From NCBI RefSeq assembly GCF_000426705.1, contig NZ_AUFW01000012.1, forward strand, positions 152,095 through 216,094: 64,000 nt of DNA, read 5' to 3'. A program made the translations under genes and the position numbers. Source of the DNA: Spirochaeta cellobiosiphila DSM 17781. Lineage in GTDB: Bacteria; Spirochaetota; Spirochaetia; DSM-17781. The notes below the pieces were generated by a model. It worked only from the letters and a program-made list of their open reading frames with translations, was not told the origin of the DNA and did not search any database. The stretch's first letter is position 1. Each line of letters begins with the position of its first letter. Shown here in pieces: positions 52,695 to 62,839 of the stretch.

Positions 52695-53945
52695 TTAATT
52701 CTTGGGGGGATTACAGATATTTTTAATTAGTTGTTTTTTTTTCGCTTCTCTCTCTATTTGCTTTTCAACTTTGCTAGTTAATTTGACAAGATCATCATGT
52801 TCCTTTTTATACTGTTCTTGTTCAGTTTTAGATACAGCATCATTTAAAGATACATTTCCACCATATACCCAGCCTTCTTTATTATCATCAGTAGTAACTT
52901 TAAGCCAATGGGATTGTACTCCCTCTATAAGTTCTTCCTTTCCTTGTTCTGTAATAGTTATAACTTCATCTTTGTTTAATTCTGTAATGGCTTTAGAATT
53001 AAGAGTAGGGGATTCTAGTAAGTTACAGTTCTGTAAGGTTAAATAAGAGTATCCAGTTGTGTGATTAAGGATTATATCCTTGTCATAATCACTGGTTCCA
53101 TCAGCATGGCGTGGCCAAAGGATTTTACTGGGATCATAGGATTCTCTTCTAACAAAGTGCTCTATTTCTTGAGCCATTTCTTTGGTTCCCCTGACGTAGG
53201 TGAAGATGTGATTATCTTCATTGACAGAGTCTATGTACATGTCTAGGTAGTCGCCGTCTTGGACGAAGATTAAGTTGTAGGGAGTATCCATTTGGAATAG
53301 TGATTCATAACCCGGTTGTATTTGACTATTGCTTTCTTTATTTAATGCATATACTGAAATAGTAAAAGTATTTTTACTATTCACAATTTGATTTATTAAA
53401 ATATAGTTTACCTGACAATAATCGCTTCTTGATGCAACTATGTATTGATCTTTAATTACTAGATATAGAGCTTTAAACCTCTCATTCCATTTGGGATATG
53501 GTGGTGGTTCATTTATACTCAAATTATTAAACCAAGTATTCCATGAGTTATCATTATAAAAAATAATTTTCTTTATATCTGGTTCATTACTTTCAAAAAG
53601 ATCCATATAATAATTCATTAACCAAACTGAGTTCTTAATATTACTAGGCAATATAGCTACTATATTTTCTAAGGATAAATCTTTTATACTTATATAAGTT
53701 TCCACATTATTTTGTGTGTCATACCCATAGATTCTAAAATTACCATCATAGTATGGTGACTCACAATATAAATCATTTTGATATTTTCTACTGAACAAAA
53801 TTCGTGATCCTTTATTTAAAAACAGGTTATATCCATTTTTACTAAGTTCTATATCTTGATTAGCTACATATGAAAGATCTTGAGAAAATATTTTTAAAAT
53901 TGAAAAAAATATAAAAAATGAAATTGTAATTTTCTTTAAACTCAT
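52695..53945 (-). CDS. SH3-domain secreted protein, C-terminus truncated by IS3
   Basis: This is a 416-residue protein with signal peptide (ISFFIFFSILKIFSQ), a beta-rich N-terminal region, the shared block VRRESYDPSKILWPRHADGTSDYD (about 265-290), and a bacterial SH3 domain (about 310-370, WLKVTTDDNKEGWVYGGNVSL). It is a paralogue of the gene at 54962. The last residues ICNPPKN and the stop are encoded by the IS3 inverted repeat, so the coiled-coil and membrane helix of the paralogue are missing. It starts 3 bases after the peptidase gene. Confidence 0.8.
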   Translation of the reverse strand: MSLKKITISFFIFFSILKIFSQDLSYVANQDIELSKNGYNLFLNKGSRILFSRKYQNDLYCESPYYDGNFRIYGYDTQNNVETYISIKDLSLENIVAILPSNIKNSVWLMNYYMDLFESNEPDIKKIIFYNDNSWNTWFNNLSINEPPPYPKWNERFKALYLVIKDQYIVASRSDYCQVNYILINQIVNSKNTFTISVYALNKESNSQIQPGYESLFQMDTPYNLIFVQDGDYLDMYIDSVNEDNHIFTYVRGTKEMAQEIEHFVRRESYDPSKILWPRHADGTSDYDKDIILNHTTGYSYLTLQNCNLLESPTLNSKAITELNKDEVITITEQGKEELIEGVQSHWLKVTTDDNKEGWVYGGNVSLNDAVSKTEQEQYKKEHDDLVKLTSKVEKQIEREAKKKQLIKNICNPPKN

Positions 53946-53947
53946 TA

Positions 53948-54810
53948 TTAATCCTTATTTAGAATATACGGTTCAGAATATGCGAATGGATTATAAACTT
54001 TAAATTCATCTAATTTAAATTCATCTCTAAGATGTTCATTTAGATGAACAGAGAATTTGTCTTGATCCTTACTACTCAAAAATAATTGCAAATGTAAGTG
54101 TGCACCAGCACCATGTTTTCTGCTATCAGTATGATGTTCGTTTTTAATTGTTATAGCCTTTTCTACACGTTTTAATTTTTTATCAGTATTATCCCATTGC
54201 CAATGACTAACGCAATGTCCTGTGTTTCCAATGTAGCCCACAATTTGATTAGGAACAATGATAGAATTAACTTCAGGTATTGAATCCTTTCTCTCTAAAT
54301 GGGCTAAAAGGTAATACCTATATAATCCTTTATATTTCTGGTTTGCTTGGATAATAATACAACGTCCATAGTGATCGTTAAGATAATCATGACTCCAAAC
54401 AACTTTTCCTCTTATTAATGCTTTAATAGGAACCGTTCCGGATAGTGCAGCCGCTACAGCCATATCTACCCCCTCATGTCTATAGTCAGATGAATAAGGC
54501 TTCTCGTTAAACCATTGTGTCCAAGAAAATTGACCATCAGGCATGAATCCCGGATTATCTTTTGCATAAACAATCTTTTTGGAAACTATACTCCCATCAC
54601 TAGGTTTATGATAACCATATAAGGTAATGGCTTTGTTTTTATATTTATGATTTTCATCAATCGCAGCAGCCTTGCGGAGATGATCAGCAAAATATATAGG
54701 ATGTACAAAGTTTAAGCCCCCATTATTATCGACCAATTCGTTTAACTTAGAATTGCCTTCCCATATATCACTTTTCTCAGCTGTGATTTGAAATTCACTT
54801 ATTTTTGCAT
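53948..54810 (-). pseudogene. M23-family metallopeptidase, frame break near start
   Basis: The open frame to 54736 encodes a LytM/M23 peptidase that cuts peptide cross-links in peptidoglycan: DYRHEGVDMAVAAA (HxxxD zinc ligands) and HGAGAHLHLQLF (HxH). It begins only at a TTG inside the conserved sequence. Upstream, in the same frame, ISEFQITAEKSDIWEG is readable but lacks a start. ATG CAA AAA at 54810, with an AAGGA site, is one base out of frame; one more A in the A5 run at 54802-54806 would restore MQKISEF. This is either a true frameshift, phase variation or a sequencing error. Confidence 0.75.
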
Positions 54811-54961
54811 TTCAATCCTTTTTCTTTCAAAAAGTATATACTAGTCTTCTTTTTCAAAATCAACAAAAATAGCTCTTATATCATTTTTTATATTATATGA
54901 GATCAACTAGATATTCTAATTCTCTATTTCTCTTCTATCTGGAATCCTAGCGCAAATATAG

Positions 54962-56365
54962 TTATTTAGACTTCCTGTTTTTCTTTTTGCTCTTCAAAAT
55001 TAAAATAACAACAATAAGTAGGATTATGAAAACAAGCATTCCTCCAGTAACATTAAGAAAGACGTCGAAATCTATTAATTTATCCATGGCTTCTTGTAGC
55101 AATCGTTCTTCTTCATCTCTGAGAGCTTGGGCTTTTTGCTCTATGGCTTTTTGTTCTTCTTCTGCTTTTCGTTCTTGTTCTAATTTTTCCTGATACTGCT
55201 GGGCTACTTTGAGAAGTTCAGCATGTTCTGCTTCATATTGTACCTGTTCTTCACGTGAGGTGGCATCATTTAAGGATATGTCTCCTCCAAATACCCAGCC
55301 AGTTTGATTATTATCTGTTTTCACTTTGAGCCAATTTGATTGGATATCGTTTATTGTTACACCGTTAGTCTTTTCAAGTATTGTGACAACATCGTCCTTT
55401 TTGATGTCAGTGACAATGTCAGAGTTAGAGTCTGGCTCTGTTCTTATTGTTGAGTTATGTAATGTTAAGTAGGCATTCCCTGTCTTATGGTCAAGGATTG
55501 TCTTATCGTCATAATCACTGGTTCCATTAGCGTGACGTGGCCACAGGATTTTACTGGGATCATAGGGTTCTCTTCTGACGAAGTGTTCTATTTCTTCAAT
55601 CATTTCTTGGTTTCCACGTATGTAGGAGAAGACATTTTTTGAAGGTCTTATCATGCCTAAGTACATATCTAAGTAGTCGCCGTCTTGGATTAAAAAAAGT
55701 TTATAGGGAGAATCTTTGTAATAAAGGTCTCTAAACTCAAACTGCACATTATTATCATTACCTAGGTGTTTTGAAAAAACAGTAAAAGTATATTTATTGC
55801 TTTCTTTCTCTATATTTGATATTAGTAAGTCCATTGAATAAAAAGTTGGGAATGCAGAAAAGTTCATATAGTATGTATCAATATTCAAATCTAGTGGTGA
55901 ATAAAAATTGTACCAAGGCTCATTTATAGGATCCCCAAAATCATATAAATACTCTTGTTTATAATCACTCCAGTATGATGTTTTTGAGTTAATAAACTTT
56001 TCTCTTTGATTCTCTGGCAACAACAATATGTCAATATTATATTTCTCTATCCAAATATCATTCTCTAGTTCTGTATGTTTAGGAATGGAATTACGTAATG
56101 CAAGACAATCAAGATCAGTATAATAAGAATGTTTTGTATTTGGACGTGAAACTGTGATTAGCATCTTATAAGTTGTGTTTTGATCATAAAAAAAATAATC
56201 GTCCTTATTGTATACCAATATCTCACCTTTTTCGAATATATCATCCTTTTTATCTGAAACATCATATGCTGTACAGTTTTCCGTAACTATGAACTCTAAA
56301 CTTTGTGAATACATATTATTAGTTAAAAATATTATTAAAATAATTGTGATAACGAGATGTTTCAT
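54962..56365 (-). CDS. SH3-domain protein with C-terminal membrane anchor
   Basis: This is a 467-residue protein with a signal peptide (IITIILIIFLTNNMYSQ-like), a unique N-terminal region, the block VRREPYDPSKILWPRHANGTSDYD (about 265-290), an SH3 domain (about 310-370), and a long glutamate/glutamine-rich coiled coil (about 375-430). A TM helix with a basic tail (about 435-467) ends it. SH3 domains bind cell-wall peptide. It shares architecture with the truncated gene at 52695. Confidence 0.8.
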   Translation of the reverse strand: MKHLVITIILIIFLTNNMYSQSLEFIVTENCTAYDVSDKKDDIFEKGEILVYNKDDYFFYDQNTTYKMLITVSRPNTKHSYYTDLDCLALRNSIPKHTELENDIWIEKYNIDILLLPENQREKFINSKTSYWSDYKQEYLYDFGDPINEPWYNFYSPLDLNIDTYYMNFSAFPTFYSMDLLISNIEKESNKYTFTVFSKHLGNDNNVQFEFRDLYYKDSPYKLFLIQDGDYLDMYLGMIRPSKNVFSYIRGNQEMIEEIEHFVRREPYDPSKILWPRHANGTSDYDDKTILDHKTGNAYLTLHNSTIRTEPDSNSDIVTDIKKDDVVTILEKTNGVTINDIQSNWLKVKTDNNQTGWVFGGDISLNDATSREEQVQYEAEHAELLKVAQQYQEKLEQERKAEEEQKAIEQKAQALRDEEERLLQEAMDKLIDFDVFLNVTGGMLVFIILLIVVILILKSKKKNRKSK

Positions 56366-56466
56366 TTTTAACTCCGAATGTTTAACTGGTTTCTTTTATT
56401 AAATAAGAATAGATACTTTTTAATATCAAAATCATACTAAAAAATAAGCATTTGTATCTGTGAGAT

Positions 56467-57840
56467 TTACTTATTTACTGCATATATATATCCAATAATT
56501 TGATCTTCTTTATCTTCTTTATCAACTACTTTTAATTTTTCTTGGTCTAACTTTACAATATTTGAGCCAACAGAATTAATAATATATCCTCCATTATGAA
56601 AATAGTGTCTCAAATCAATAAAGTAGTATAAGTTCTTTAATTGTTCGTTTTGTTCTGGTGAAATATTTATTGACATGGTTACAAGTACATATACATCTTT
56701 TTGCTCATGCTTGATTTCTTGGATTACTATGTCAGTATCTGAGAGATTTATATCATTATTTTTATTATAGATTTTTAAACTTATAAATTGACTTGGATCA
56801 AAGCTTTGTGGTGCACTGAAATTATCTATTTGAAAGCTAACAGAATAGGTGGTATCTACTAATTTTTCACCAGACTCATCATAGTTATCTGTTTTATCTT
56901 TGTAAGTGAGCGTGCTAAATGCTAGCTTATTTGATTTCATGAATGTGTCATATAAGACATAGTAGAAATTCGCTTTGTCGTTAAAAACTATCTCACTATT
57001 TAGGTCAATATTTCCGCTATATGCCGCTATAATAATTGACCACTCATATAACTCTGCTGTTGTTCCAATCTCTATATTCCCAACATTGATTTTGTCGTTA
57101 TACCATCCTATATTTATTTCTTCTGTTTCCAATATATCAAGATTATTAGAAGGATTTAGATCAAGAACTTTTGCATTCGAAGGTTTATCTTTGAGAAATA
57201 ATGTATATTCTTCACTGTCTTTATTTATTTTTTGCCATTTTGGTTTTTCACCATTATAGTCAGCCTCCCAGATAAAAAGTTTGAACTTCATATTTGAGAA
57301 ATCTTCTCCTTTTTTTATATAGAACTTTAAAGGTGTTCCTATTTTTTGATATGTCTTTTTAAATCCAGAAGCCTCAAATCGGTTACTTCCTACATTATTG
57401 CATTTATCTGTTTGTTCACCTATGTTACTTTTTATGTCTAATTTGATAGAATAATCAATTTCAAGATTTGTCTTACACTCAATTAGATCCACATTTTTTA
57501 TTCTACATATCAAATCTATTTCTGGATTTTTGTTCTTAAAAACAATACTTCTATAGAATGCTTTCATAATCGTATCAACGCTAATGTTAGCCCATTCAAT
57601 CAATGATGTCGTATTGTCTGGTGAAGAAAAGGAGAAATTATCACTTATATCATTTATTCCATTATTAGTATTATAGGTCAAACTACAATTTGCTATGGAT
57701 TTGAAGGGGGATTCCAATATTGTTAATTTAAATTTGAATTGATCTGCATCTTTATCTGAACTGAGATTAAACTTCTTTAAATTTATTTTAGGCTTGATAA
57801 ATATAGTTTTTGCAGAGCCTAGATTTGTATAATTTGCCAA
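56467..57840 (-). CDS. Hypothetical beta-rich protein in wall-hydrolase operon
   Basis: This is a 457-residue protein without signal peptide or membrane segment, rich in Asn/Lys/Ile with alternating hydrophobic residues typical of beta-sandwich domains. No family is recognised. It begins with TTG at 57840, preceded by AAGGAG at the right distance. It lies 33 bases after the amidase gene and probably belongs to the same particle or effector set. Confidence 0.65.
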   Translation of the reverse strand: MANYTNLGSAKTIFIKPKINLKKFNLSSDKDADQFKFKLTILESPFKSIANCSLTYNTNNGINDISDNFSFSSPDNTTSLIEWANISVDTIMKAFYRSIVFKNKNPEIDLICRIKNVDLIECKTNLEIDYSIKLDIKSNIGEQTDKCNNVGSNRFEASGFKKTYQKIGTPLKFYIKKGEDFSNMKFKLFIWEADYNGEKPKWQKINKDSEEYTLFLKDKPSNAKVLDLNPSNNLDILETEEINIGWYNDKINVGNIEIGTTAELYEWSIIIAAYSGNIDLNSEIVFNDKANFYYVLYDTFMKSNKLAFSTLTYKDKTDNYDESGEKLVDTTYSVSFQIDNFSAPQSFDPSQFISLKIYNKNNDINLSDTDIVIQEIKHEQKDVYVLVTMSINISPEQNEQLKNLYYFIDLRHYFHNGGYIINSVGSNIVKLDQEKLKVVDKEDKEDQIIGYIYAVNK

Positions 57841-57873
57841 TTGTTTCTCCTTAGATGAAACTGATGTAAAGTT

Positions 57874-60800
57874 CTATGGTTTCTTAACTCTTGAATCATA
57901 TACATAATACATTTTTTCATTGTAGATGACTTTACAGAATGTACTTTTTGTATTATCAGTATCGGTCAATGTGTAAAGTATAAAGTCCTTTGTTATTGGA
58001 TGAGTAAACACTTTAACATTCGTTTCCTTTTCAAGTTTTATTTCGGATTTTGTTAATTGTTCATCTGTTTCACTTTTAAAATATCTTAAATGAACAGGAA
58101 CACTAGAAGTTTTAGAATTACAAATTTGAGTATTAGGCAAATATGTGAGTGAGTCCATTTTTGTTTTTTGCCACCTTGATGTATATTCATAGTTTTCAAG
58201 AGTTCTTAGTTTATCCCAATATGTGTCATCTTCCTCTTTAGGTAAGGAAGTCCAAAAAGTGCTACTAACATTGTATAGTCTTACACTTATTTCTACGCTC
58301 ATTTCTTTACTTTCATCAATCTTATCCTCTTCATCAAATAGGCTAAAATATGGCTTTAGATCCATTTTGAGTTTCTTTAAATCAAGTGTTATAGAAGTAC
58401 TAATTGAGTTAGTCTCTAGAGGATATAAAATATCAATACTTTTATGATTGTAATGGAATGTTTGATGTATTATCCATTTAACAGTACCTTTAAGGTGTTC
58501 AATATCAGAAAAAGTTAAAACATTATTCTCTTTATCATGAGTAATTTTACCCCATTTAGGTTTTGGAATCATAAATGAAGATTCTAAGCCCTGTATAGTT
58601 GATAATCCTTCATCAATTTTGTATTTACCCCACTTATCAATTGTGAATTTACTAGTGTACTTGCCTGTGTTATCTAAATGTACCTTTAGGGACTTGTCAT
58701 CATTATCTGTACTATTAATTGTTATTGTTCGAAAATTATCATCATCGGCTTTATCCGGCTTACCTCTTCTATAGTATTTAGCTACTATAAGAATATAACA
58801 GTCCCCTCCGAGCTTCTTGTTTTCATCATCAATGCAAAATCCATAATTAGTTAGTGGATTTTCCCTTTCGGACCAAAAATCATTTGAGCAATCAGTGATT
58901 GTTTCCTGTAATAATGTTAACATCCATAATATTATAGCTGGATTATTAAAATATAAATTATTATTTAAATTAATTAGAGAATTAGCTCCAGAAAAGATGG
59001 AATCAAAGATAGGTACTTCTTGAGAATCAAATAGAGCACGGTTAGTATAAAACTCTTGATCATAGTTTAAATTTAAATCTATTCGACCCTGATTATTTAA
59101 CTTGTTAAATATTCTTTCGAAATAAATACAGGTATAAGTAGAAGGTAGATTCAATTGGCTATTTCTAAAGGAATATGGTGTGTTCACAAATTCTTTGAAT
59201 AAGTCAAATTGGTTTCTTTCTTCTATATTAAATGATACTGAAGTATTACTATCTGAAACACATTCGATGAATTCTAGTGACTGAACAGGAAGAGATCCAT
59301 TATTATTAATTAACTCATTATAATTTTGGGAATATAGTGTGTTCTCTGAGTTCTTTATAGTTAGCTTGATATCATCTTTAAGTTCAAAATCTAACTCATC
59401 TAATACTTGAATGGTAAGATCAAAATTGTGATTTTGATTATTATAAACACTTTTAATTTTATCATAAGCACTAATAACATCATTATTAGTTTTTTTATAG
59501 TAAGTGTTATGTAATAGGGATTTAATGAAACGACCTTCAGAGTTATCAAACATATTATTTAACTCATTTGCTTCATATATACTGTCATCTGCAGCTTCCA
59601 AATGTTCAAAGCTTATCTCATTAGTGTTAAATTTTGATTTTATTAACTTTAATAGATAACTAAAATTTTGGTCATTGTCTTCAGAAGTACTAAATGTTTC
59701 CCAGTGTACATAATTTTGTTCTGATTTTAATGGCTTTGTATAGCCAATAATGTCACCACCATTAACGTGCAACCAAGGTTCCGATAGTGTTATTATTTTA
59801 AACTTATTTATATCTAATGTGTTTTTGTCCGTACCAGCTATCCTCGGTATTCCCTCTATAAAAGTGATTTCTTTTAAATCATCATGGGAATCTCTCATAT
59901 AGAAGTTATCTGTAGAATCTGTCTCTGTGCCAAAGCTACTGCCATAACTTATATCTAACTTACCTCCTTCAACTAAAGCTTTTAATTTTGAGTACCATAA
60001 TGGTACCTCGTATTTTGGATCTTTTTCAGGTGGTTGTAGATGCATGTACATCGAGTAAAATGTACACTTATCCTCGCTAGATTCTATATTTTTTAAATCA
60101 TGTTTCATAAGTATAAAACCGGCATGGCCTATTTGATTAATGTTCGGTATGTAAAAAGGGAATTCCGATTGTTCCTTCTCCGTGTAGAATTTGAAAGCTA
60201 TGATATAACCATTAGCCATTGCTCTAACTGGTGTAAAGTCTGGATTGCTTGTTGAAATATGAACCCCTGTGTGTACTGATAGATTACTTCCAATAGGATA
60301 GTAACCAGAGGCACTTTCACTTTCGATGTTTTTAAGCCAATGAAGAGGAGTCATTGTATTACTTTTTATCTCAAGCGGAAAACAAGTATTACAACCACGA
60401 CCATAATTCTCTAGAAACTCCCAGTCAAAGGCTGGTCCAATATCCCATTTAGCTTCTCCGTTCGTATTAACATGGGAAAAAATGCCAGCTTTGTCCTTAT
60501 CCTCGTCCATGAAGTTCCAAGCTGTGACTAGCTCTTTCAATGAAACATTCACCATTGTAGTTTCGCCTGTGCTAAATTTATCAAAACGCATGTCGTAAGG
60601 AAGAAAACGATAGGGAATATCATACTCATTACATAAGGATTTTAACAGTTTAGCTACACTAACTACCTGTTCTGAAGCAAATGCTGGATAGTATCTATAG
60701 CCACGATAAGAGTTTTTTTTATATCGACCAAGTTTATCATAATCATTATCCATCAAGTCTATATAGGCCTTATCTGGACCTTTAAGGGCGGCATCAAGTT

Positions 60801-61350
60801 CACAATATTGCCATATTCTACCTTGTGGATCTACCCATTTTAAATCACTACCTTCTAAATATATGGGCCCATAATTCACAATTTCAATTGCGATAACTTG
60901 TGGATTATATTTATCCCCACAAGAAGAATGATGTGCCCAATATTCAGGTTCCATGTATTCCACAATAGTCCCGTCTCTATACACCCAATAATTGACGGCA
61001 TGCCGCTTGGCATCAACAAGATCTGAAGGTGTCTTACATGTAGTACCGTCTGCGCCCTTAGTAGCACCAGCAGTAAAATGTAAACATATAGCTTTCTTAT
61101 CCTTTTTATCTTTTTTGCCAATAGGCATTAATTCCTTGTTAAACTTTCCTTCATTAATGACTTCTTTAAGGTCATTAAAAGGATCAGTGTCTTTCGTATA
61201 TTCATCGATTTTTTTTAATTTTCTCATTTTAGAGATGGGTAAATCAATGTCGAAAATCTGCTCTTCAATTAGGTATGAATGTGAGTCTAAGTAACGGTTG
61301 ATTATGCCAGATATCTTGCTAATATCACAGTTATCGCTATAGAGACCCAT
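57874..61350 (-). CDS. Giant N-acetylmuramoyl-L-alanine amidase with M23-like domain
   Basis: This is a 1158-residue protein. Residues about 95-270 form an Amidase_2 domain (AICLHFTAGATKG, HAVNYWVYRDGTIVEYMEPEYWAHHSS) that cleaves the MurNAc-L-Ala bond. Residues about 345-560 look like an M23-type fold (LSVHTGVHISTS, GHAGFILMKHD, YSMYMHLQPPEK), with Asp of HxxxD replaced. The remaining 600 residues are beta-rich and unassigned. No signal peptide is present, so delivery needs another route. I chose ATG 61350 (GGAG 8 bases upstream); ATG 61371 is in frame. Confidence 0.82.
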   Translation of the reverse strand: MGLYSDNCDISKISGIINRYLDSHSYLIEEQIFDIDLPISKMRKLKKIDEYTKDTDPFNDLKEVINEGKFNKELMPIGKKDKKDKKAICLHFTAGATKGADGTTCKTPSDLVDAKRHAVNYWVYRDGTIVEYMEPEYWAHHSSCGDKYNPQVIAIEIVNYGPIYLEGSDLKWVDPQGRIWQYCELDAALKGPDKAYIDLMDNDYDKLGRYKKNSYRGYRYYPAFASEQVVSVAKLLKSLCNEYDIPYRFLPYDMRFDKFSTGETTMVNVSLKELVTAWNFMDEDKDKAGIFSHVNTNGEAKWDIGPAFDWEFLENYGRGCNTCFPLEIKSNTMTPLHWLKNIESESASGYYPIGSNLSVHTGVHISTSNPDFTPVRAMANGYIIAFKFYTEKEQSEFPFYIPNINQIGHAGFILMKHDLKNIESSEDKCTFYSMYMHLQPPEKDPKYEVPLWYSKLKALVEGGKLDISYGSSFGTETDSTDNFYMRDSHDDLKEITFIEGIPRIAGTDKNTLDINKFKIITLSEPWLHVNGGDIIGYTKPLKSEQNYVHWETFSTSEDNDQNFSYLLKLIKSKFNTNEISFEHLEAADDSIYEANELNNMFDNSEGRFIKSLLHNTYYKKTNNDVISAYDKIKSVYNNQNHNFDLTIQVLDELDFELKDDIKLTIKNSENTLYSQNYNELINNNGSLPVQSLEFIECVSDSNTSVSFNIEERNQFDLFKEFVNTPYSFRNSQLNLPSTYTCIYFERIFNKLNNQGRIDLNLNYDQEFYTNRALFDSQEVPIFDSIFSGANSLINLNNNLYFNNPAIILWMLTLLQETITDCSNDFWSERENPLTNYGFCIDDENKKLGGDCYILIVAKYYRRGKPDKADDDNFRTITINSTDNDDKSLKVHLDNTGKYTSKFTIDKWGKYKIDEGLSTIQGLESSFMIPKPKWGKITHDKENNVLTFSDIEHLKGTVKWIIHQTFHYNHKSIDILYPLETNSISTSITLDLKKLKMDLKPYFSLFDEEDKIDESKEMSVEISVRLYNVSSTFWTSLPKEEDDTYWDKLRTLENYEYTSRWQKTKMDSLTYLPNTQICNSKTSSVPVHLRYFKSETDEQLTKSEIKLEKETNVKVFTHPITKDFILYTLTDTDNTKSTFCKVIYNEKMYYVYDSRVKKP

Positions 61351-62674
61351 CGCTATTCTCCATTTTTTCAAATTTTTCTTTTATTAATTTTTTATAGTAT
61401 TCAGATTTTCTGTTGTAATATTCACTTATAGTCATAAAAAAGTGTTGCTTATTAGAAGGTATCCAATCTATATACGAAGAATATACTCTGTTTCCATTAG
61501 TGTCTAACTTTGGATACTCAATGTGATAGGAATACAGTTGATCAATACCATCATAATCCCAGTAATCATCAACTATCATCACACCAATTATCTCTATCTT
61601 ATTATTTTGAGCCATGAGGTAGGGTTGACTTCCTTTTTCCCCATAAGCTTCATACATATTCCAAATCAGGCGATAACTTAATTGGGGTAATGTATCCGTT
61701 GTTAGCTGAATAAAGTTAACCTGATTTTTGTCAATAAATTGATGAAGATGATATTCCCATAGATTTGTTGTATTTCCTTTAATGTCTCTAAATAGATTTT
61801 TGAATCCTCTAGCTGAATAAAATCCACCATCAAGGGTAATAGATAGTTCATTAAGTTCAGGCTGATACTCCCAATAGGAATTGGGTTCCACTTTATAGAA
61901 TCCGTAGAGAAACCAGAACTTAGGTTCTGATAAGTTTTGGCGAAGGTTCGAATAGCGTTTTAAACTTCGTATATATTCAAGATCTGTATCCGTTTTTGAT
62001 TTTTCTAAATATCTAGAGGCTAGAAAAAAAGAAAGGCTTAGATTTTGAAATACAGCATCTTGGACATTATTAAGGAAGTTTTCATTATAATATCCTTCCT
62101 GTTGGGCATATAAGCCGCTATCTTGATTATTCCAATACTGAAGGTAAAGCGATCCTGCACAGGCAAAATTATAATGGGCATATACATAGGTCGGATCAAG
62201 CTCAATGGCTTCTGTAAATAAGACCATAGCTGATTCATAATCACCCTTCTCATATAGGTTATAGCCTGCACTATTAAGGTTTTCAGCATTAAGCTCTCCT
62301 AAGTTAAGATGATATTTAATGACCACTTCTTCCAGTGTCAAATAACCATTAGCTTGCCAAGTCATCCAATTCAAATTAAGCATATCCAACATCAAAGATT
62401 CAGGTAATTCTGTAACATCAGTAATTCCTTGCCATGTTTCATATCCTAATGTGGACCAATAGGGATCACGGCTATTAGCTGTGTCTGTGTTAACAGGAGC
62501 TTTTTCTATAACGATATCTCCAGGATTTATAGGTTCTTCTGTTTGTACGATATCTTCTACACTGGGAGAGGGTTCTTCTTTTGTCTGATCTGCCTCAGCT
62601 TTCTGAGGACATCCTAATAGTAGGAGACTCAGTAGGGCTAATAATAATGTTAGTAGTAATTTTCTTTGATTCAT
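61337..62674 (-). CDS. TPR-repeat lipoprotein
   Basis: This is a 445-residue lipoprotein (signal KLLLTLLLALLSLLLLGCPQ, Cys about 21) with an acidic linker rich in Glu/Pro. A TPR-like region (about 150-190: NSAGYNLYEKGDYESAMVLF, ELDPTYVYAHYNFACAG) and an unassigned C-terminal half follow. ATG 62674 follows GAAGGA; a frame to 62725 overlaps the small upstream gene. It overlaps the amidase gene by 14 bases. Confidence 0.8.
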   Translation of the reverse strand: MNQRKLLLTLLLALLSLLLLGCPQKAEADQTKEEPSPSVEDIVQTEEPINPGDIVIEKAPVNTDTANSRDPYWSTLGYETWQGITDVTELPESLMLDMLNLNWMTWQANGYLTLEEVVIKYHLNLGELNAENLNSAGYNLYEKGDYESAMVLFTEAIELDPTYVYAHYNFACAGSLYLQYWNNQDSGLYAQQEGYYNENFLNNVQDAVFQNLSLSFFLASRYLEKSKTDTDLEYIRSLKRYSNLRQNLSEPKFWFLYGFYKVEPNSYWEYQPELNELSITLDGGFYSARGFKNLFRDIKGNTTNLWEYHLHQFIDKNQVNFIQLTTDTLPQLSYRLIWNMYEAYGEKGSQPYLMAQNNKIEIIGVMIVDDYWDYDGIDQLYSYHIEYPKLDTNGNRVYSSYIDWIPSNKQHFFMTISEYYNRKSEYYKKLIKEKFEKMENSDGSL

Positions 62675-62681
62675 ATTTCCT

Positions 62682-62837
62682 TCACTCCGATTCGTTATAG
62701 CTAGACATTTTAATGATGATTTCATTGGTTATTCCCGTTGTAACTTTAGTTTTACCTTGGACTATTTCAAGATCGCTAACTTCAATAGTTTTTGTTGTCT
62801 CTTCTTCACTTTCTGTTGTGTTCTCTTCATTAGCCAT
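62682..62837 (-). CDS. 51-aa acidic protein
   Basis: ATG 62837 starts a 51-residue protein (MANEENTTESEEETTKTIEV, ending MSSYNESE), two bases after the stop of the PAAR gene and eight before the TPR lipoprotein start. A Glu/Thr-rich N-terminus precedes a short beta-like region EIVQGKTKVTTGITNEIIIK. The tight spacing on both sides supports a real gene. It may be a small adaptor or chaperone; no family is recognised. Confidence 0.6.
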   Translation of the reverse strand: MANEENTTESEEETTKTIEVSDLEIVQGKTKVTTGITNEIIIKMSSYNESE

Positions 62838-62839
62838 GA

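Larger units (their letters stand above)
51774..52715 (-). mobile_element. IS3-family insertion sequence, internally deleted
   Basis: Terminal inverted repeats TGTAATCCCCCCA lie at 51774-51786 and (inverted) 52703-52715. OrfA is intact. OrfB is broken into a 62-codon start and decayed DDE pieces. At 0.94 kb it is shorter than the 1.2-1.3 kb usual for IS3 elements. It truncates the SH3-domain gene to its right. Confidence 0.85.
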
